Assembly: GCF_050948175.1 (NCBI RefSeq)
Contig: NW_027490393.1
Location: 1 to 64,000, forward strand
Direction of reading: 5' to 3'
Source: Xylocopa sonorina
Lineage: Eukaryota > Arthropoda > Insecta > Hymenoptera > Apidae
Length of the DNA stretch: 64,000 bases
The stretch's first letter is position 1. Every line of letters starts with the position of its first letter. The notes below the pieces were generated by a model. The model searched no databases. It was not told where the DNA came from and was given only the letters and a program-made list of their open reading frames with translations. Both the position numbers and the translations under genes were made by a program. Positions 28,301 to 42,960 of the stretch are shown here, in pieces.

Positions 28301-29999
28301 AAAGAATGTAAATGCGACACTTCCTTGCTAGGAAGTAGCGTTTGCAGATGTCTACGTATCGAAGCAAAAGGGATCTAAAGCTTCATATATCGCCATATCG
28401 CATCTCATTTCTATGTTTCATGATAATATATAATATTCACTGCGATGTGTCATGTATACCTCGCATACACTTCAAATGAATGTAAATGCGACACTTCCTT
28501 GCTAGGAAATAGCGTTTGCAGATGTCTACGTATCGAAGCAATAGTGTTCTAATTCTTCTTAAATCGCGATATCGCATCACATTTCTATGTTTCATGATAA
28601 GATATAATATTCATGGTGCGGTGTTATGTATATCTCGTCTATACTTCAAATGGATGTAAATGCGACAATTCCTAGCCAGGAAATAGCGTTTGCAGATGTC
28701 TACGTATCGTGGCATTAGAGTCCTAATGCTTCTCAAAACGCGAAATCGCTACTCATTACTATGTTTCATGATAATATATAATATTCATTGTGGAGTGTTA
28801 TGTATACCTCGCATGCACTTCAAATGAATGTGAATGCGACAGTTCCTTGCTAGGAAATAGCGTTTGCAGATATCTACGTATCGTGGCATTAGAGGTCTAA
28901 TGCTTCTCAAAACGCGATATAGATTCGCATTTATATGTTTCATGATAATATATAATATTCATTGCCAAGTGTCATGTATACCTCGCATACACTTGAAGTG
29001 AATGTAAATGCGACACTTCCTTCCTAGGAAATAGCGTTTGCAGATGTCTACATATCGAAACAATAGATTTCTAATGCATGCCAATTCGCGTTATCGCATC
29101 TCATATCTATGTTTCATGATAATATATATTATTCATTGCGAAGTGTCATATTTACCTCGCTTACACATCAGATGAATGTGAATGCGACAGTTCCTTGCTA
29201 GGAAATAGTGTTTGCAGATATCTACGTATCGAAGCAATAGAGTTCTAAAGCTTCTTAAATCGCGATATCGCATCACATTTCTATGTTTCATGATAACATA
29301 TAATATTCATTGCGAAGTGTCACGTATACCTCGTATTCCCTTAAAAAGAATGTAAATGCGACACTTCCTTGCTAGGAAGTAGCGTTTGCTGATGTCTACG
29401 TATCGAAGCAATAGTGTTCTAATGCTTCGTAAATCGTCATATCGCATCTCATTTCTATGTTTCATGATAAGATATAATATTCATTGCGAAGTGTCATGTA
29501 TACCTCGTATTCCTTTCAAAAGAATGTAAATGCGACACTTTCTTGCTAGGAAATAGCGTTGGCAGATGTCTACGTGTCGAAGCAATAGAGTTCTAATGCT
29601 TCTTAAATCGCGATATCGCATCTCTTTTCTATGTTTCATGATAAGATATAATATTCATTGTGCAGTGTTATGTAAACCTCGTATTCACTTGAAAAGAATG
29701 TAAATGCAACACTCCCTTGCTAGGAAGTAGCGTTTGCAGATGTCTACGTATCGAAGCAATAGATTTCTAATGCTTCTTAAATCGCCATATTGCATCTCAT
29801 TTCTATGTTTCATGATAATATATAATATTCATTGGGAAGTGTCATGTATACCTCGCATACACTTCAAATGAATGTAAATGCGACACTCCCTTTGCTTGGA
29901 AATAGCGTTTGCAGATGTCTACGTATCGTGGCACTAGGGTTCTGATGCTTCTCAAAACGCGATATCGCTTCCCATTCCTATGATTCATGATAATATATA

Positions 30000-30600
30000 A
30001 TATTCATTGCGAAGTGTTATGTATACCTCGTATTCACTTCAAAAGAATGTAAATGCGACACTTCCTTGCTAAGATGTAGCGTTTGCAGATGTCTACGTAT
30101 CGAAGCAATAGTGTTCTAATGCTTCTTAAATCGCGATATCGCGTAGCATTTCTATGTTCCATGATAAGATATAATTTTCATTGCGAAGTGTCATGCATAC
30201 CTCGTATTCACTTCTGGAGAATGTAAATGCGACACTTCCTCGCTAGGAAATAGAGTTGGCGGATGTCTACGTATCGTAGCAATAGACATCTAGTGCTTCA
30301 TAAATCGCGATATCGCATGTCATTTCTATGTTTCATGGCAATATATAACATTCATTGCCAAGTGTCATGTATACCTCGCATACAATTCAAACGAATGTGA
30401 ATGCGACAGTTCCTTGCTGGGAAATAGTGCTTGCAGATGTCTACGTATCGAAGCAATAGAGTTCTAATGCTTCTTAAATCGTCATATCGCATCACATTTC
30501 TATGTTTCATGATAAGATATAGTATTCATTGTGCAGTGTTATGTATACCTCGTATTCACTTCAAAAGAATGTAAATGCGGCACTTCTTTGTTAGGAAGGA
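30000..30600 (+). repeat. Duplicated block, right copy with one monomer removed
   Basis: Matches 24,600-25,380, but the offset falls by 174 bp between the two halves. One whole monomer (the equivalent of about 24,885-25,060) is absent, consistent with in-register deletion. Confidence 0.76.
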
Positions 30601-32010
30601 GCGTAAGCAGATGTCTACGTATCGAAGCAATAGAGTTCTAATGCTTCTTAGATAGCGATATGGCATCTCATTTCTATGTTTCATGATAAGATATAATATT
30701 CATTGTGCAGTGTTATGTACATCTCGTCTATACTTCAAATGAATGTAAATGCGACACTTCCTTGCTAGGAAAAAGCGTTTGCAGATATCTATGTATCGAA
30801 GCAATAGTGTTCTAATGCTTCTTAAATTGCGATATCGCACCTCATTTCTATGTTTTATGATAAGATATAATATTCATTGTGCAGTGTTATGTATATATCG
30901 TCTACTCTTCAAGTGAACGTACATGCGACACTTCCTTGCTAGGAAATAGTGTTTGCAGATGTCTACGTATCGAAGCAATAGAGTTCTAAAGCTTGTTAAT
31001 TCGCGATATCGCATCTCATTCCTATGTTTCATGATAATGTATAATATTCATTGCGAAGTGTCATGTATACTTCGCATACACTTCAAAAGAATGCAAATGC
31101 GACACTTCCTTGTTAGGAAGAAGCGATAGCAGATGTCTACGTATCGAAGCAATAGAGTTCTAATGCTTCTCAAAACGCGATATCGCTACTCATTGATATG
31201 TTTCATGATAATATATAATATTCATTGTGGTGTGTTATGTAGACCTCGTATTCACTTCAAAAGAATGTAAATGCGACACTTCCTTGCTAGGAAGTAGCGT
31301 TTGAAGATGTCTACGTATCGAAGCAATAGAGTTCTAATGCTTCTTAAATAGCGATATCGCATATCATTTCTATGTTTTATGATAAGATATAATATTCATT
31401 GTGCAGTGTTATGTATATCTCGTCTACTCTTCAAGTGAATGTAAGTGCGACACTTCCTTGCTGGGAAGTAGCGTTTGCAGATGTCTACGTATCGAAGCAA
31501 TATTGTTCTAATGCTTCTTAAATCGCGATATCGCATCTCATTTCTATATTTCGTGACAAGATATAGTAGTCACTGCGGAGTGTCATGTATACCTCCTATA
31601 CACTTCAAATGAATGTAAATGCGACACTTCCTTGCTAGGAAATAGCGTTTGCAGGTGCCTACGTATCGAAGCAGTAGTGTTCTAATGCTTCTTAAATTGC
31701 GATATCGCATCTCATTTCTATGTTTCATGATAAGATATAATATTCATTGTGCAGTGTTATGTATACCTCGTATTCACTGGAAAAGAATGTACATGCTACA
31801 CTTCCTTCCTAGGAAGTAGCGTTTGCAGATGTCTACGTATCGCAGAATTAGTGCTCTAATGCTTCTCAAAACGCGATATCGCTTCTCATTTCTATGTTTC
31901 TTTATAATATATAATATTCATTGCGAAGTGTCATGTATACCTCGGATACACTTAAAATGAATTAAATGCGACATTTCCTTGCTAGGAAGTGGCGTTTTCA
32001 GATGTCTACG

Positions 32011-32380
32011 TATCGAAGCAATAGAGTTCGAATGCTTCTTAAATCGCCATATCGCATCTCATTTCTATGTTTCATGATAAGATATAATATTCATAGCGAA
32101 GTGCCATGTATACCTCGCATACACTTCAAGTGAATGTACATGCGACACTTCCTTGCTAGGAAATAGCGCTTGCAGATGTCTACGTATCAAAGCAATAGAA
32201 ATCTAATGCTTCTTAAATCGTCATATCGCATCTCATTTCTATGTTTCATGATAAGATATAATATTCATTGCGAAGTGTCATGTATACCTCGTATTCCTTT
32301 CAAAAGAATGTAAATGCGACACATCCTTGCTAGGAAGTAGCGTTTGCAGATGTCTACGTATCGAAGCAATGAAGTTCTAA
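32011..32380 (+). repeat. Two-monomer duplication, left copy (partner 32,881-33,250)
   Basis: About two monomers repeat at an exact 870-bp offset (5 monomers). Shared variants are TTCATAGCGAAGTGCC, CAAGTGAATGTACATG, GCGCTTGCAG, ATCAAAGCAATAGAAATC and GAAGCAATGA. Confidence 0.8.
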
Positions 32381-32880
32381 TGCTTCTTAAACCGCCATAT
32401 AACATCTCATTTCTATCTCTCATGATAAGATGTAATTTTCATTGTGGAGTGTTATGTATACCTCGTACTCACTTCAAAACAATGTAAACGTGACACTTCC
32501 TTGCCAGGAATTAGCGTTTGCAGATGTCTACGTATGGTAGCATTAGAGTTCTAATGTTTCTCAAAACGCGATATCGCTTCTCATTTCTATGTTTCATGAT
32601 AATATATAATATTCATTGCGAAGTGTCATGTATACCTCGCATACACTAAAAATGAATGTAAATGCGCCACTTACTGTCTAGGAAATAGCGTTTGCAGATG
32701 TCTACGTATGGCAGCATTAGAGTACCAATGCTACTCAAAACGCGATATCGCTACTCATTACTATGTTTCATGATAATATATAATATTCATTGTGGAGTGT
32801 TACGTATACCCCGTATTCACTTCCAAAGAATGTAAATGCGACACTTCCTTGCTTGGAAATAGCGTTTGCAGATGTCTACG

Positions 32881-33250
32881 TATCGAAGCAATAGAGTTCT
32901 AATGCTTCTTAAATCGCCATATCGCATCTCATTTCTATGTTTCATGATAAGATATAATATTCATAGCGAAGTGCCATGTATACCTCGCATACACTTCAAG
33001 TGAATGTACATGCGACACTTCCTTGCTAGGAAATAGCGCTTGCAGATGTCTACGTATCAAAGCAATAGAAATCTAATGCTTCTTAAATCGTCATATCGCA
33101 TCTCATTTCTATGTTTCATGATAAGATATAATATTCATTGCGAAGTGTCATGTATACCTCGTATTCCTTTCAAAAGAATGTAAATGCGACACATCCTTGC
33201 TAGGAAGGAGCGTTTGCAGATGTCTACGTATCGAAGCAATGAGGTTCTAA
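32881..33250 (+). repeat. Two-monomer duplication, right copy (partner 32,011-32,380)
   Basis: Same private variants as the left copy. It diverges just after GAAGCAATGAGGTTC, where the left copy has a mutated TATAACATC monomer. Confidence 0.8.
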
Positions 33251-36199
33251 TGCTTCTTAAATCGCCATATCGCACCTCATTTCTATGTTTCATGATAAGA
33301 TATAATATTCATTGCGAAGTGCCATGTATACCTCGCATACACATCAATTGAATGTACATGCGACACTTCCTTGCTAGGAAATAGCGTTTGCAGATGTCTA
33401 CGTATCGAAGCAATAGAATTCTAATGCTTCTTAAATCGTCATATCGCATCTCATTTCTATGTTTCATGATAAGATATAATATTCATTGCGAAGTGTCATG
33501 TATGCCTCGTGTTCCTTTCAAAAGAATGTAAATGCGACACTTCCTTGTTAGGGATATCGTTTGCAGATGTCTACGTATCAAAGCAATAGAGTTCCAATGC
33601 TTCTTAAATCGTCATATCGCATCTCATTTCTATATTTCATGACAAGATATAATATTCATTGCGAAGTGTCATGTATACCTCGTATTCCTTTCAAAAGAAT
33701 GTAAATGCGACACTTCCTTGCTAGGAAGTAGCGCTTGCAGATGTTTACGTATCGAAGCAATAGAATTCTAATGCTTCTGAAATCGCGATATCGCATCTCA
33801 TATCAATGTTTCATGATAAAATATAATATTCATTGTACAGTGTTGTGTATACCTCGTATTCACCTCAATAGAATGTAAATGCGACACTTCCTTGCCAGGA
33901 AATAGCGTTTGCAGATGTCTACGTATCGAAGCAATAGAGTTCTATAGCTTCTTAAATCGCGATATCGCATCTCAATGCTATGTTTCATGATAAGATATAA
34001 TATCCATTGCGAAGTGTCATGTACACCTCGTATTCCTTTCAAAAGAATGTAAATGCGACACTTCCTTGATAGGAAGTAGCGTTTGCAGATGTCTACGTAT
34101 CGAACCAATAGATTTCTAATGCTTCTCAAATCTCCATATCGCATCTCATATCTACGTTTCTTGATAAGATATAATATTCATTGCGAAGTGCTATGTACAC
34201 CTCGTATTCCTTTCAAGAGAATGTAAATGCGACACTTCTTTGTTAGGAAAAAGCGTTAGCAGATGTCTACGTATCGAAGCAATAGAGTTCTAATGTTTCT
34301 CAAAACGCGATATCGCTACTCATTACTATGTTTCATGATAATATATAATATTCATTGTGGTGTGTTATGTAAACCTCGTATTCACTTCAAATGAATGTAA
34401 ATGCGACACTTCCTTGCTAGGAAATAGCGTTTGCAGATGTCTACGTATCGAAGCAATAGTGTTCTAATGCTTCTTAAATCGCGACATCTCATCTCATTTC
34501 TATGTTTCATGATAAGATATAATATTCATTGTATAGTGTTATGTACTCCTCGTATTCACTTCAGAAGAATGTAAACGCGACAATACCTTGCTAGGAAATA
34601 GCCTTTGCAGATGTCTCCGTATCGAAGAAATAGTGTTCTAATGCTTCTTAAATCGCCATATCGCTTCTCATTTCTACGTTTCATGATAAGATATAATATT
34701 CATTGCGAAGTGTCATGTGTACCTCGTATTCCTTTCAAAAGAGTGAAAATGCGACACTTCGTTGCTAGGAGGTATCGTTTGCAGATGTCTACGTATCGAA
34801 CCAATAGATTTCTAATGCTTCTTGAATCGTCATATCGCATCTTATTTCTATGTTTCATGAGAAGATATAATATTCATTATGCAGTGATATGTATATCTCG
34901 TCTACACTACAAATGAATGTAAATGAGTCACTTCCTTGCTAGGAAATAGCGTTTGCAGATGTCTACGTATCGAAGCAATAGAGTTCTAATGATTCTTCGA
35001 ACGGGATAACGCACCCCATTTCTGTGTTTCATGACAAGATATAATATTCATGACGAAGTGTCATGTATACCTCGCATACACTTCAAATGAATGTAAATGC
35101 GACACTTCCTTGATAGGAAATAGCGTTGGCAAATGTCTATGTATCGTAGCAATAGAGTTCTAGTGCTCGTTAAAACGCGATATCGCATCTCATTTCTATG
35201 TTTCATGATAAGATATAATATTCATTGTGGAGTGTTATGAATACCTCGTATTCACTTCAAATGAATGTAAATGCGACACTTCCTTGCCAGGAAATAGCGT
35301 TTGCAGATGTCTACGTATCGTAGCATTAGAGTTCTAATGTTTCTCAAAACGCGATATCGCTACTCATTACTATGTTTCATGATAATATATAATATTCATT
35401 GTGGTTTGTTATGTGTACCTTGTATTCACTTCAAAAGAATGTAAATGCGACACTCCCTTGCTAGGAAATAGCGTTTGCAGGTGTCTACGTATCGAAGCTA
35501 TAGTGTTCTAATGCTTCTGGAAACGCGATATCACATCTCATTTCCATGTCTCATGATAAGATATAATATTCATTGCGAAGTGTCATGTATACCTCGTATT
35601 CCTTTCAAAAGAATGTAAATGCGACACTTCATTGCTAGGAAGTAGCGTTTGCAGATGTCTACGTATCGAAGCAGTAGGCATTTAATGCTTCATAATTCGC
35701 AATATCGCATCTCATTTCTATGTCTCATGATAAGACATAATATTCACAGTGCAGTGTTGTGTATACCACGTATTCACTTCAAAAGAATGTAAATGCGACA
35801 CTTCCTTGCTAGGAAGTAGAGTTTGCAGATGTCTACGTATCGAAGCAATAGAGTTCTAATGCTTCTTAAATCGTCATATCGCATCTCATTTCTATGTTTC
35901 ATGATAAGATATAATATTCATTGCGAAGTGTCATGTATACCTCGTATTCCTTTCAAAAGAATGTAAATGCGACACTTCCTTGCTAGGAAGTAGCGCTTGC
36001 AGATGTCTACGTATCGAACCAATAGACTTCTAATGCTACTTAAATCGCCATATCGCATCTCATTTCTGTGTTTCATGATAAGATATAATATTCATTGTGC
36101 GGTGTTATGTATATCTCGTCTGTACTTCAAATGAATGTGAATGCGACAGTTCCTTGCTAGGATGTAGCGTTTGCAGATGTCTACATATCGAACCAATAG

Positions 36200-37980
36200 A
36201 TTTCTAATGCTTCTTAAATCGCCACATCGCATCTCATTTCTATGTCTCATGATAAGATATAATATTCATTGTGCAGTGTCATGTATGTCTCGTCTATACT
36301 TCAAATGAATGTAAATGCCACACTTCCTTCATGGGAAATTCCGTTTGCAGATGTCTACGTATCGTGGCATTAGAGGTCCAATGCTTCTCAAAACGCGATA
36401 TCGCTTCGCATTTTTATGTTTCATGATAATATATAATATTCATTGCGAAGTGTCATGTATATCTCGCATACACTTCAAGTGAATGTGAATGCGACAGTTC
36501 CTTGCTAGGATGTAGCATTTGCAGATGTCTACATATCGAACCAATAGATTTCTAATGCTTCTTAAATCGCCACATCGCATCTCATTTCTATGTCTCAAGA
36601 TAAGATATATTATTCATTGTGCAGTGTCATGTATATCTCGTCTATACTTCAAATGAATGTAAATGCGATACTTCCTTCATGGGAAATTTCGTTTGCAGAT
36701 GTCTACGTATCGTGGCATTAGAGGTCTAATGCTTCTCAAAACGCGATATCGCTTCGCATTTCTATGTTTCATGATAATATATAATATTCATTGCGAAGTG
36801 TCATGTATACCTCGTATTCCTTTCAAAAGAATGTAAATGCGACACTTCCTTGCTAGGAGATAGTGTTTGCAGATTTCTACGTATCGAAGCAGTAGGCATC
36901 TAATGCTTCATAATTCGCGATATCGCATCTCATTTCTATGTTTCATGATAAGACATAATATTCACAGTGCAGTGTTATGTATATCACGTATTCACTTCAA
37001 AAGAATGTAAATGCGACACTTCCTTGCTAGGAAGTAGAGTTTGCAGATGTCCACGTATCGAAGCAATAGAGTTCTAATGCTTCTTAATTCGCCATATTGC
37101 ATCACATTTCTATGTTTCTTGATAATATATAGTATTCATTGTGGAGTGTTATGTATACCTCGTATTCGTTTCAAAAGAATGTAAATGCGACACATCCTTG
37201 CTAGGAAGTAGCGTTTGCAGATGTCTACGTATCGAAGCAATAGTGTTCTAATGCTTCTTTAATAGCGATATCGCATCTCATTTCTATGTCTCATGACAAT
37301 ATATAATATTCATTGCGAAGTGTCATGTATACCTCGTATTCGTTTCAAAAGAATGTAAATGCGGCACTTCCTTTCTAGGAAGTAGCGTTTGCAGATGTCT
37401 ACGTATCGAAGCAATAGAGTTCTAATGCTTCGTAAATCGTGATATCGCATCTCATTTCTATGTTTCATGATAAGATATAATATTCATTGTGCAGTGTAAT
37501 GTATACCTCGTATTCACTTGAAAAGAATGTAAATGCGACACTTCCTTGGTAGGAAGTAGCGTTTGCAGATGTCTACGTATCGAAGAAATAGTGTTCTAAT
37601 GCTTCTTAAATCGCGATATCGCGTCTCATGTCTACGTTTCATGATAAGATATAATATTCATTGCGAAGGGACATGTATACATTGTATTCCTTACAAAAGA
37701 ATGTAAATGCAACACTTCCTTGCTAGGAAGTAGCGTTTGCAGATGTCTATGTATCGAAGCAATAGGGATCTATTGCTTCTTAAATCGCCATATCGCTTCT
37801 CATTTCTATGTTTCATGATAATATATAATATTCACTGCGAAGTGTCATGTATACCTCGCATACACTTCAATTGAATGTAAAAGCGATACTTCCTTCCTAG
37901 GAAATAGCGTTTGCACATGTCTACGTATCGAAGCAATAGTGTTCTAATGCATCTTAAATCGCGATATCGCATCTCATGTC
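36200..37980 (+). repeat. 16-monomer-spaced duplication, left copy (partner about 38,984-40,940)
   Basis: Marker pairs sit at +2,784 bp (16 monomers), for example GCCACATCGC at 36,221/39,005 and TTCTTTAATAGCG at 37,255/40,039. A smaller 348-bp (two-monomer) repeat lies within it: CTACATATCGAACC at 36,181 and 36,529. TTCTTTAATAGCG also recurs at 38,821, nine monomers away, so several duplication events overlap. Confidence 0.85.
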
Positions 37981-38983
37981 TACGTTTCATGATAAGATAT
38001 AATATTAATTGCGAAGTGACATTTATACCTCGTATTCATTTGAAAAGAATGTAAATGCGACACTTCCTTGCTAGGAAGTAGCGTTTGCAGATGTCTACGT
38101 ATCGAAGCAATAGGGATCTATTGCTTCTTAAATCGCCATATCGTTTCACATTTCTATGTTTCATGATAATATATAATATTTACTGCGAAGTGTCATGTAT
38201 ACCTCGCATACACTTCAAATGAATGTAAATGCGACACTTCCTTCCTAGGAAATAGTGTTTGCAGATGTCTACGTATCGAAGCAATAGTGTTCTAATGCTT
38301 CTCAAATCGTCATATCGCATCTCATTTCTATGTTTCATGATAAGATATAATATTCATTGCGATGTGTCATTTATACCTCGTATTCCTTTCAAAGGAATGT
38401 AAATGCGACACTTCCTTGCTAGGAAATAGCGTTGGCAGATGTCTACGTATCGAAGCAATAGAGTTCTAATGCTTCTCAAAAAGCGATATCGCATCTCATT
38501 CCTATGTTTCATGATAAGATATAATATTCATTGTGCAGTGTTAAGAATACCTCGTATTCACTTAAAAAGAATGTAAATGCGACACTTCCTTGCTAGGAAG
38601 TAGAGTTTGCAGATGTCCACGTGTCGAAGCAATAGAGTTCTAATGCTTCTTAAATCGCCATATTGCATCACATTTCCATGTTTCTTGATAAGATATAGTA
38701 TTCATTGTGGAGTGTTATGTATACCTCGTATTCGTTTCAAAAGAATGTAAATGCGACACTTCCTTGCTAGGAAGTAGCGTTTGCAGATGTCTACGTATCG
38801 AAGCAATAGTGTTCTAATGCTTCTTTAATAGCGATATCGCATCTCATTTCTATGTTTCATGACAATATATAATATTCATTGCGAAGTGTCATGTATACCT
38901 CGTATTCGTTTCAAAAGAATGTAAATGCGGCACTTCCTTGCTAGGAAGTAGAGTTTGCAGATGTCTACGTATCGAAGCAATAG

Positions 38984-40940
38984 AGTTCTAATGCTTCTTA
39001 AATCGCCACATCGCATCTCATTTCTATGTCTCATGATAAGATATAATATTCATTGTGCAGTGTCATGTATATCTCGTCTATACTTCAAATGAATGTAAAT
39101 GCCACACTTCCTTCATGGGAAATTCCGTTTGCAGATGTCTACGTATCGTGGCATTAGAGGTCTAATGCTTCTCAAAACGCGATATCGCTTCGCATTTTTA
39201 TGTTTCATGATAATATATAATATTCATTGCGATGTGTCATGTATATCTCGCATACACTTCAAGTGAATGTGAATGCGACAGTTCCTTGCTAGGGTGTAGC
39301 GTTTGCAGATGTCTACATATCGAACCAATAGATTTCTAATGCTTCTTAAATCGCCACATCGCATCTCATTTCTATGTCTCATGATAAGATATAATATTCA
39401 TTGTGCAGTGTCATGTATATCTCGTCTATACTTCAAATGAATGTAAATGCGATACTTCCTTCATGGGAAATTTCATTTGCAGATGTCTACGTATCGTGGC
39501 ATTAGAGGTCTAATGCTTCTCAAAACGCGATATCGCTTCGCATTTCTATGTTTCATGATAATATATAATATTCATTGCGAAGTGTCATGTATACCTCGTA
39601 TTCCTTTCAAAAGAATGTAAATGCGACACTTCCTTGCTAGGAGATAGTGTTTGCAGATGTCTACGTTTCGAAGCAGTAGGCATCTAATGCTTCATAATTC
39701 GCGATATCGCATCTCATTTCTATGTTTCATGATAAGACATAATATTCACAGTGCAGTGTTATGTATATCACGTATTCACTTCAAAAGAATGTAAATGCGA
39801 CACTTCCTTGCTAGGAAGTAGAGTTTGCAGATGTCCACGTATCGAAGCAATAGATTTCTAATGCTTCTTAAATCGCCATATTGCATCACATTTCTATGTT
39901 TCTTGATAATATATAGTATTCATTGTGGAGTGTTATGTATACCTCGTATTCGTTTCAAAAGAATGTAAATGCGACACTTCCTTGCTAGGAAGTAGCGTTT
40001 GCAGATGTCTACGTATCGAAGCAATAGTGTTCTAATGCTTCTTTAATAGCGATATCGCATCTCATTTCTATGTTTCATGACAATATATAATATTCATTGC
40101 GAAGGGTCATGTATACCTCGTATTCGTTTCAAAAGAATGTAAATGCGGCACTTCCTTTCTAGGAAGTAGCGTTTGCAGATGTCTACGTATCGAAGCAATA
40201 GAGTTCTAATGCTTCTTAAATCGTCATATCGCATCTCATTTCTATGTTTCATGATAAGATATAATATTCATTGCGAAGTGTCATGTATACCTCGTATTCC
40301 TTTCAAAAGAATGTAAATGCGACACTTCCTTGCTAGGAAGTAGCGTTTGCAGATGTCTACGTATCGAAGCAATAGAGTTCTAATGCTTCGTAAATCGTGA
40401 TATCGCATCTCATTTCTATGTTTCATGATAAGATATAATATTCATTGTGCAGTGTAATGTATACCTCGTATTCACTTGAAAAGAATGTAAATGCGACACT
40501 TCCTTGGTAGGAAGTAGCGTTTGCAGATGTCTACGTATCGAAGAAATAGTGTTCTAATGCTTCTTAAATCGCGATATCGCGTCTCATGTCTACGTTTCAT
40601 GATAAGATATAATATTCATTGCGAAGGGACATGTATACATTGTATTCCTTACAAAAGAATGTAAATGCAACACTTCCTTGCTAGGAAGTAGCGTTTGCAG
40701 ATGTCTATGTGTCGAAGCAATAGGGATCTATTGCTTCTTAAATCGCCATATCGCTTCTCATTTCTATGTTTCATGATAATATATAATATTCACTGCGAAG
40801 TGTCATGTATACCTCGCATACACTTCAATTGAATGTAAAAGCGATACTTCCTTCCTAGGAAATAGCGTTTGCACATGTCTACGTATCGAAGCAATAGTGT
40901 CCTAATGCATCTTAAATCGCGATATCGCATCTCATTTCTA
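38984..40940 (+). repeat. 16-monomer-spaced duplication, right copy with an extra monomer
   Basis: Follows the left copy at +2,784 up to about 40,150. After one additional monomer (about 40,180-40,353) it follows at +2,958 (17 monomers), for example TTGAATGTAAAAGCG at 37,871/40,829. This is a one-monomer insertion by in-register exchange. Confidence 0.83.
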
Positions 40941-42960
40941 TGTTTCATGATAAGATATAATATTCATTGTGCAGTGTTATGTATACCTCTTATTCATTTC
41001 AAAAGAATGTAAATGCGACACTTCCTTGCTAGGAAGTAGCGTTTGCAGATGACTACGTATCGAAGCAATAGTGTTCTAATGCTTCTTGAATCGTCATATC
41101 GCATCTCGTTTCAATGTTTCATGATAATATATATTATTCATTGCGATGTGTCATGCATTCCTCGTATTCCTTTCAAAAGAATGTAAATGCGACACTTCCT
41201 TGCTAGGAAATAGCGTTGGCTGATGTCTACGTATCGAAGCAACAGTTTTCTAATGCTTCTCAAAAAGCGATATCGCATCTCATTCCTATGTTTCATGATA
41301 AGATATAATATTCATTGTGCAGTGTTAAGAATACCTCGTATTCACTTAAAAAGAATGTAAATGCGGCACTTCCCTGCTAGGCAGTAGCGTTTACAGATGT
41401 CTACGTATCGAAGCAATAGTGTTCTAATGCTTCTTAAATCGTCATATCGCATCTCATTTCTACGTTTCATGATAAGATATAATATTCATTGCGAAGTGTC
41501 ATGTATACCTCGTATTCCTTTCAAAAAAATGTAAATGCGACACTTCCTTGCTAGGAAATAGCGTTGGCAGATGTCTACGTATCGAAGCAATAGAGTTCTA
41601 ATGCTTCTTAAATCGTGATATCGCACCTCATTTCTATGTTTCATGATAAGATATAATATTCATTGTGCAGTGTAATGTATACCTCGTATCCACTTGAAAA
41701 GAATGTAAATGCGACACTTCCTTCCTAGGAAGTAGCGTTTGCAGATGTCTACGTATCGAAGCAATAGTGTTCTAATGCTTCTTATATCGCGATATCGCAT
41801 CTAATTTCTATGATTCATAATAAGATATAGTATTCATTGTGCAGTGTTATGTATACCTCGTATTCACTTGAAAAGAATGTAAATGCGACACTTCCTTGCT
41901 AGGAAGTAGCGTTTGCAGATGTCTACGTACCGGAGGAATAGAGTTCTAATTCTTCTTAAATCTTCATATCGCATCCCATTTCTACGTTTCCTGATAGGAT
42001 ATAATATTCATTGCGAAGTGCCATCTATACCTCGTATTCCTTTCAAAAGAATGTAAATGCGACACTTCCTGGCTAGGAAGAAGAGTCTGCAGATTTCTAC
42101 GTATCGAAGCAATAGAGTTCTAATGCTTCTGAAATCGCCATATCGCATCTCATTTCTACGTTTCATGATAAGATATAATTTTCATTGTGCAGTGTTATGT
42201 ATATCTCGTCTATAGTTCAAAAGAGTGTAAATGCGACACTTCCTTGCTAGGAAATAGCGTTTGCAGATGACAACCTATCGAAGCAATAGTGTTCTAATGC
42301 TTCATAAATCGCGATGTCGCTCCACATTTCTATGTTTCATGATATGATATAGTATTCAGAGTGCAGTGTTACGTATACCTCGTATTCACTTCAAAAGAAT
42401 GTAAATTCGACACTTCCTTGCTGGGAAATAGTGTTTGCAGATGTCTACGTATCGAAGCAATAGAGTTCTAATGCTCTTAAATCGTCATATCGCATCTCAT
42501 TTCTATGTTTCATGATAAGATATAATATTCATTGCGAAGTGTCATGTATACCTCGTATTCCTCTCAAAAGAATATAAATGCGACACTTCCTTGCTAGAAA
42601 ATAGCGTTTGCAGATGTCTACGTATCGAAGCATTGGACATCTAATGCTTCATAAATCGCGATATCGCATCTCATTTCTATGTTTCATGATAAGATATAAT
42701 ATTCATTGTGTATGTTATGTTTATCTCATCTATACTTGATATGAATGTAAATGCAACACTTCCTTGCTAGGAAATAGCGTTTGCAGATGTCTGCGTATCG
42801 TGCCAGTAGAGTTCTAATGCTTCTCAAAACCCGATATCGCATCTCATATCTATGTTTCATGATAATATATAATATTCATTGCGAAGATTCATGTATACCT
42901 CGCATACAAATCTAACGAATGTGAATGCGACTGTTCCTTGCCGGGAAATAGTGTTTGCAG

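Larger units (their letters stand above)
18931..36199 (+). repeat. Mixed-monomer domain of the array
   Basis: About 100 monomers with no dominant HOR period. Monomer types alternate irregularly: GCGATATCGC, GTCATATCGC and GCCATATCGC cores; GTGCAGTGTTATG or GCGAAGTGTCATG middles; CACTTCAAAAG, CCTTTCAAAAG or CACTTCAAATG right parts. Three spaced duplications inside it are listed separately. No gene or other element is seen. Confidence 0.85.

Noticed and set aside
40490..40520. CENP-B box within the TTCC/GGAA segment
   Set aside because: The conserved TTCGnnnnAnnCGGG pattern is not present; only loose similarity was seen.
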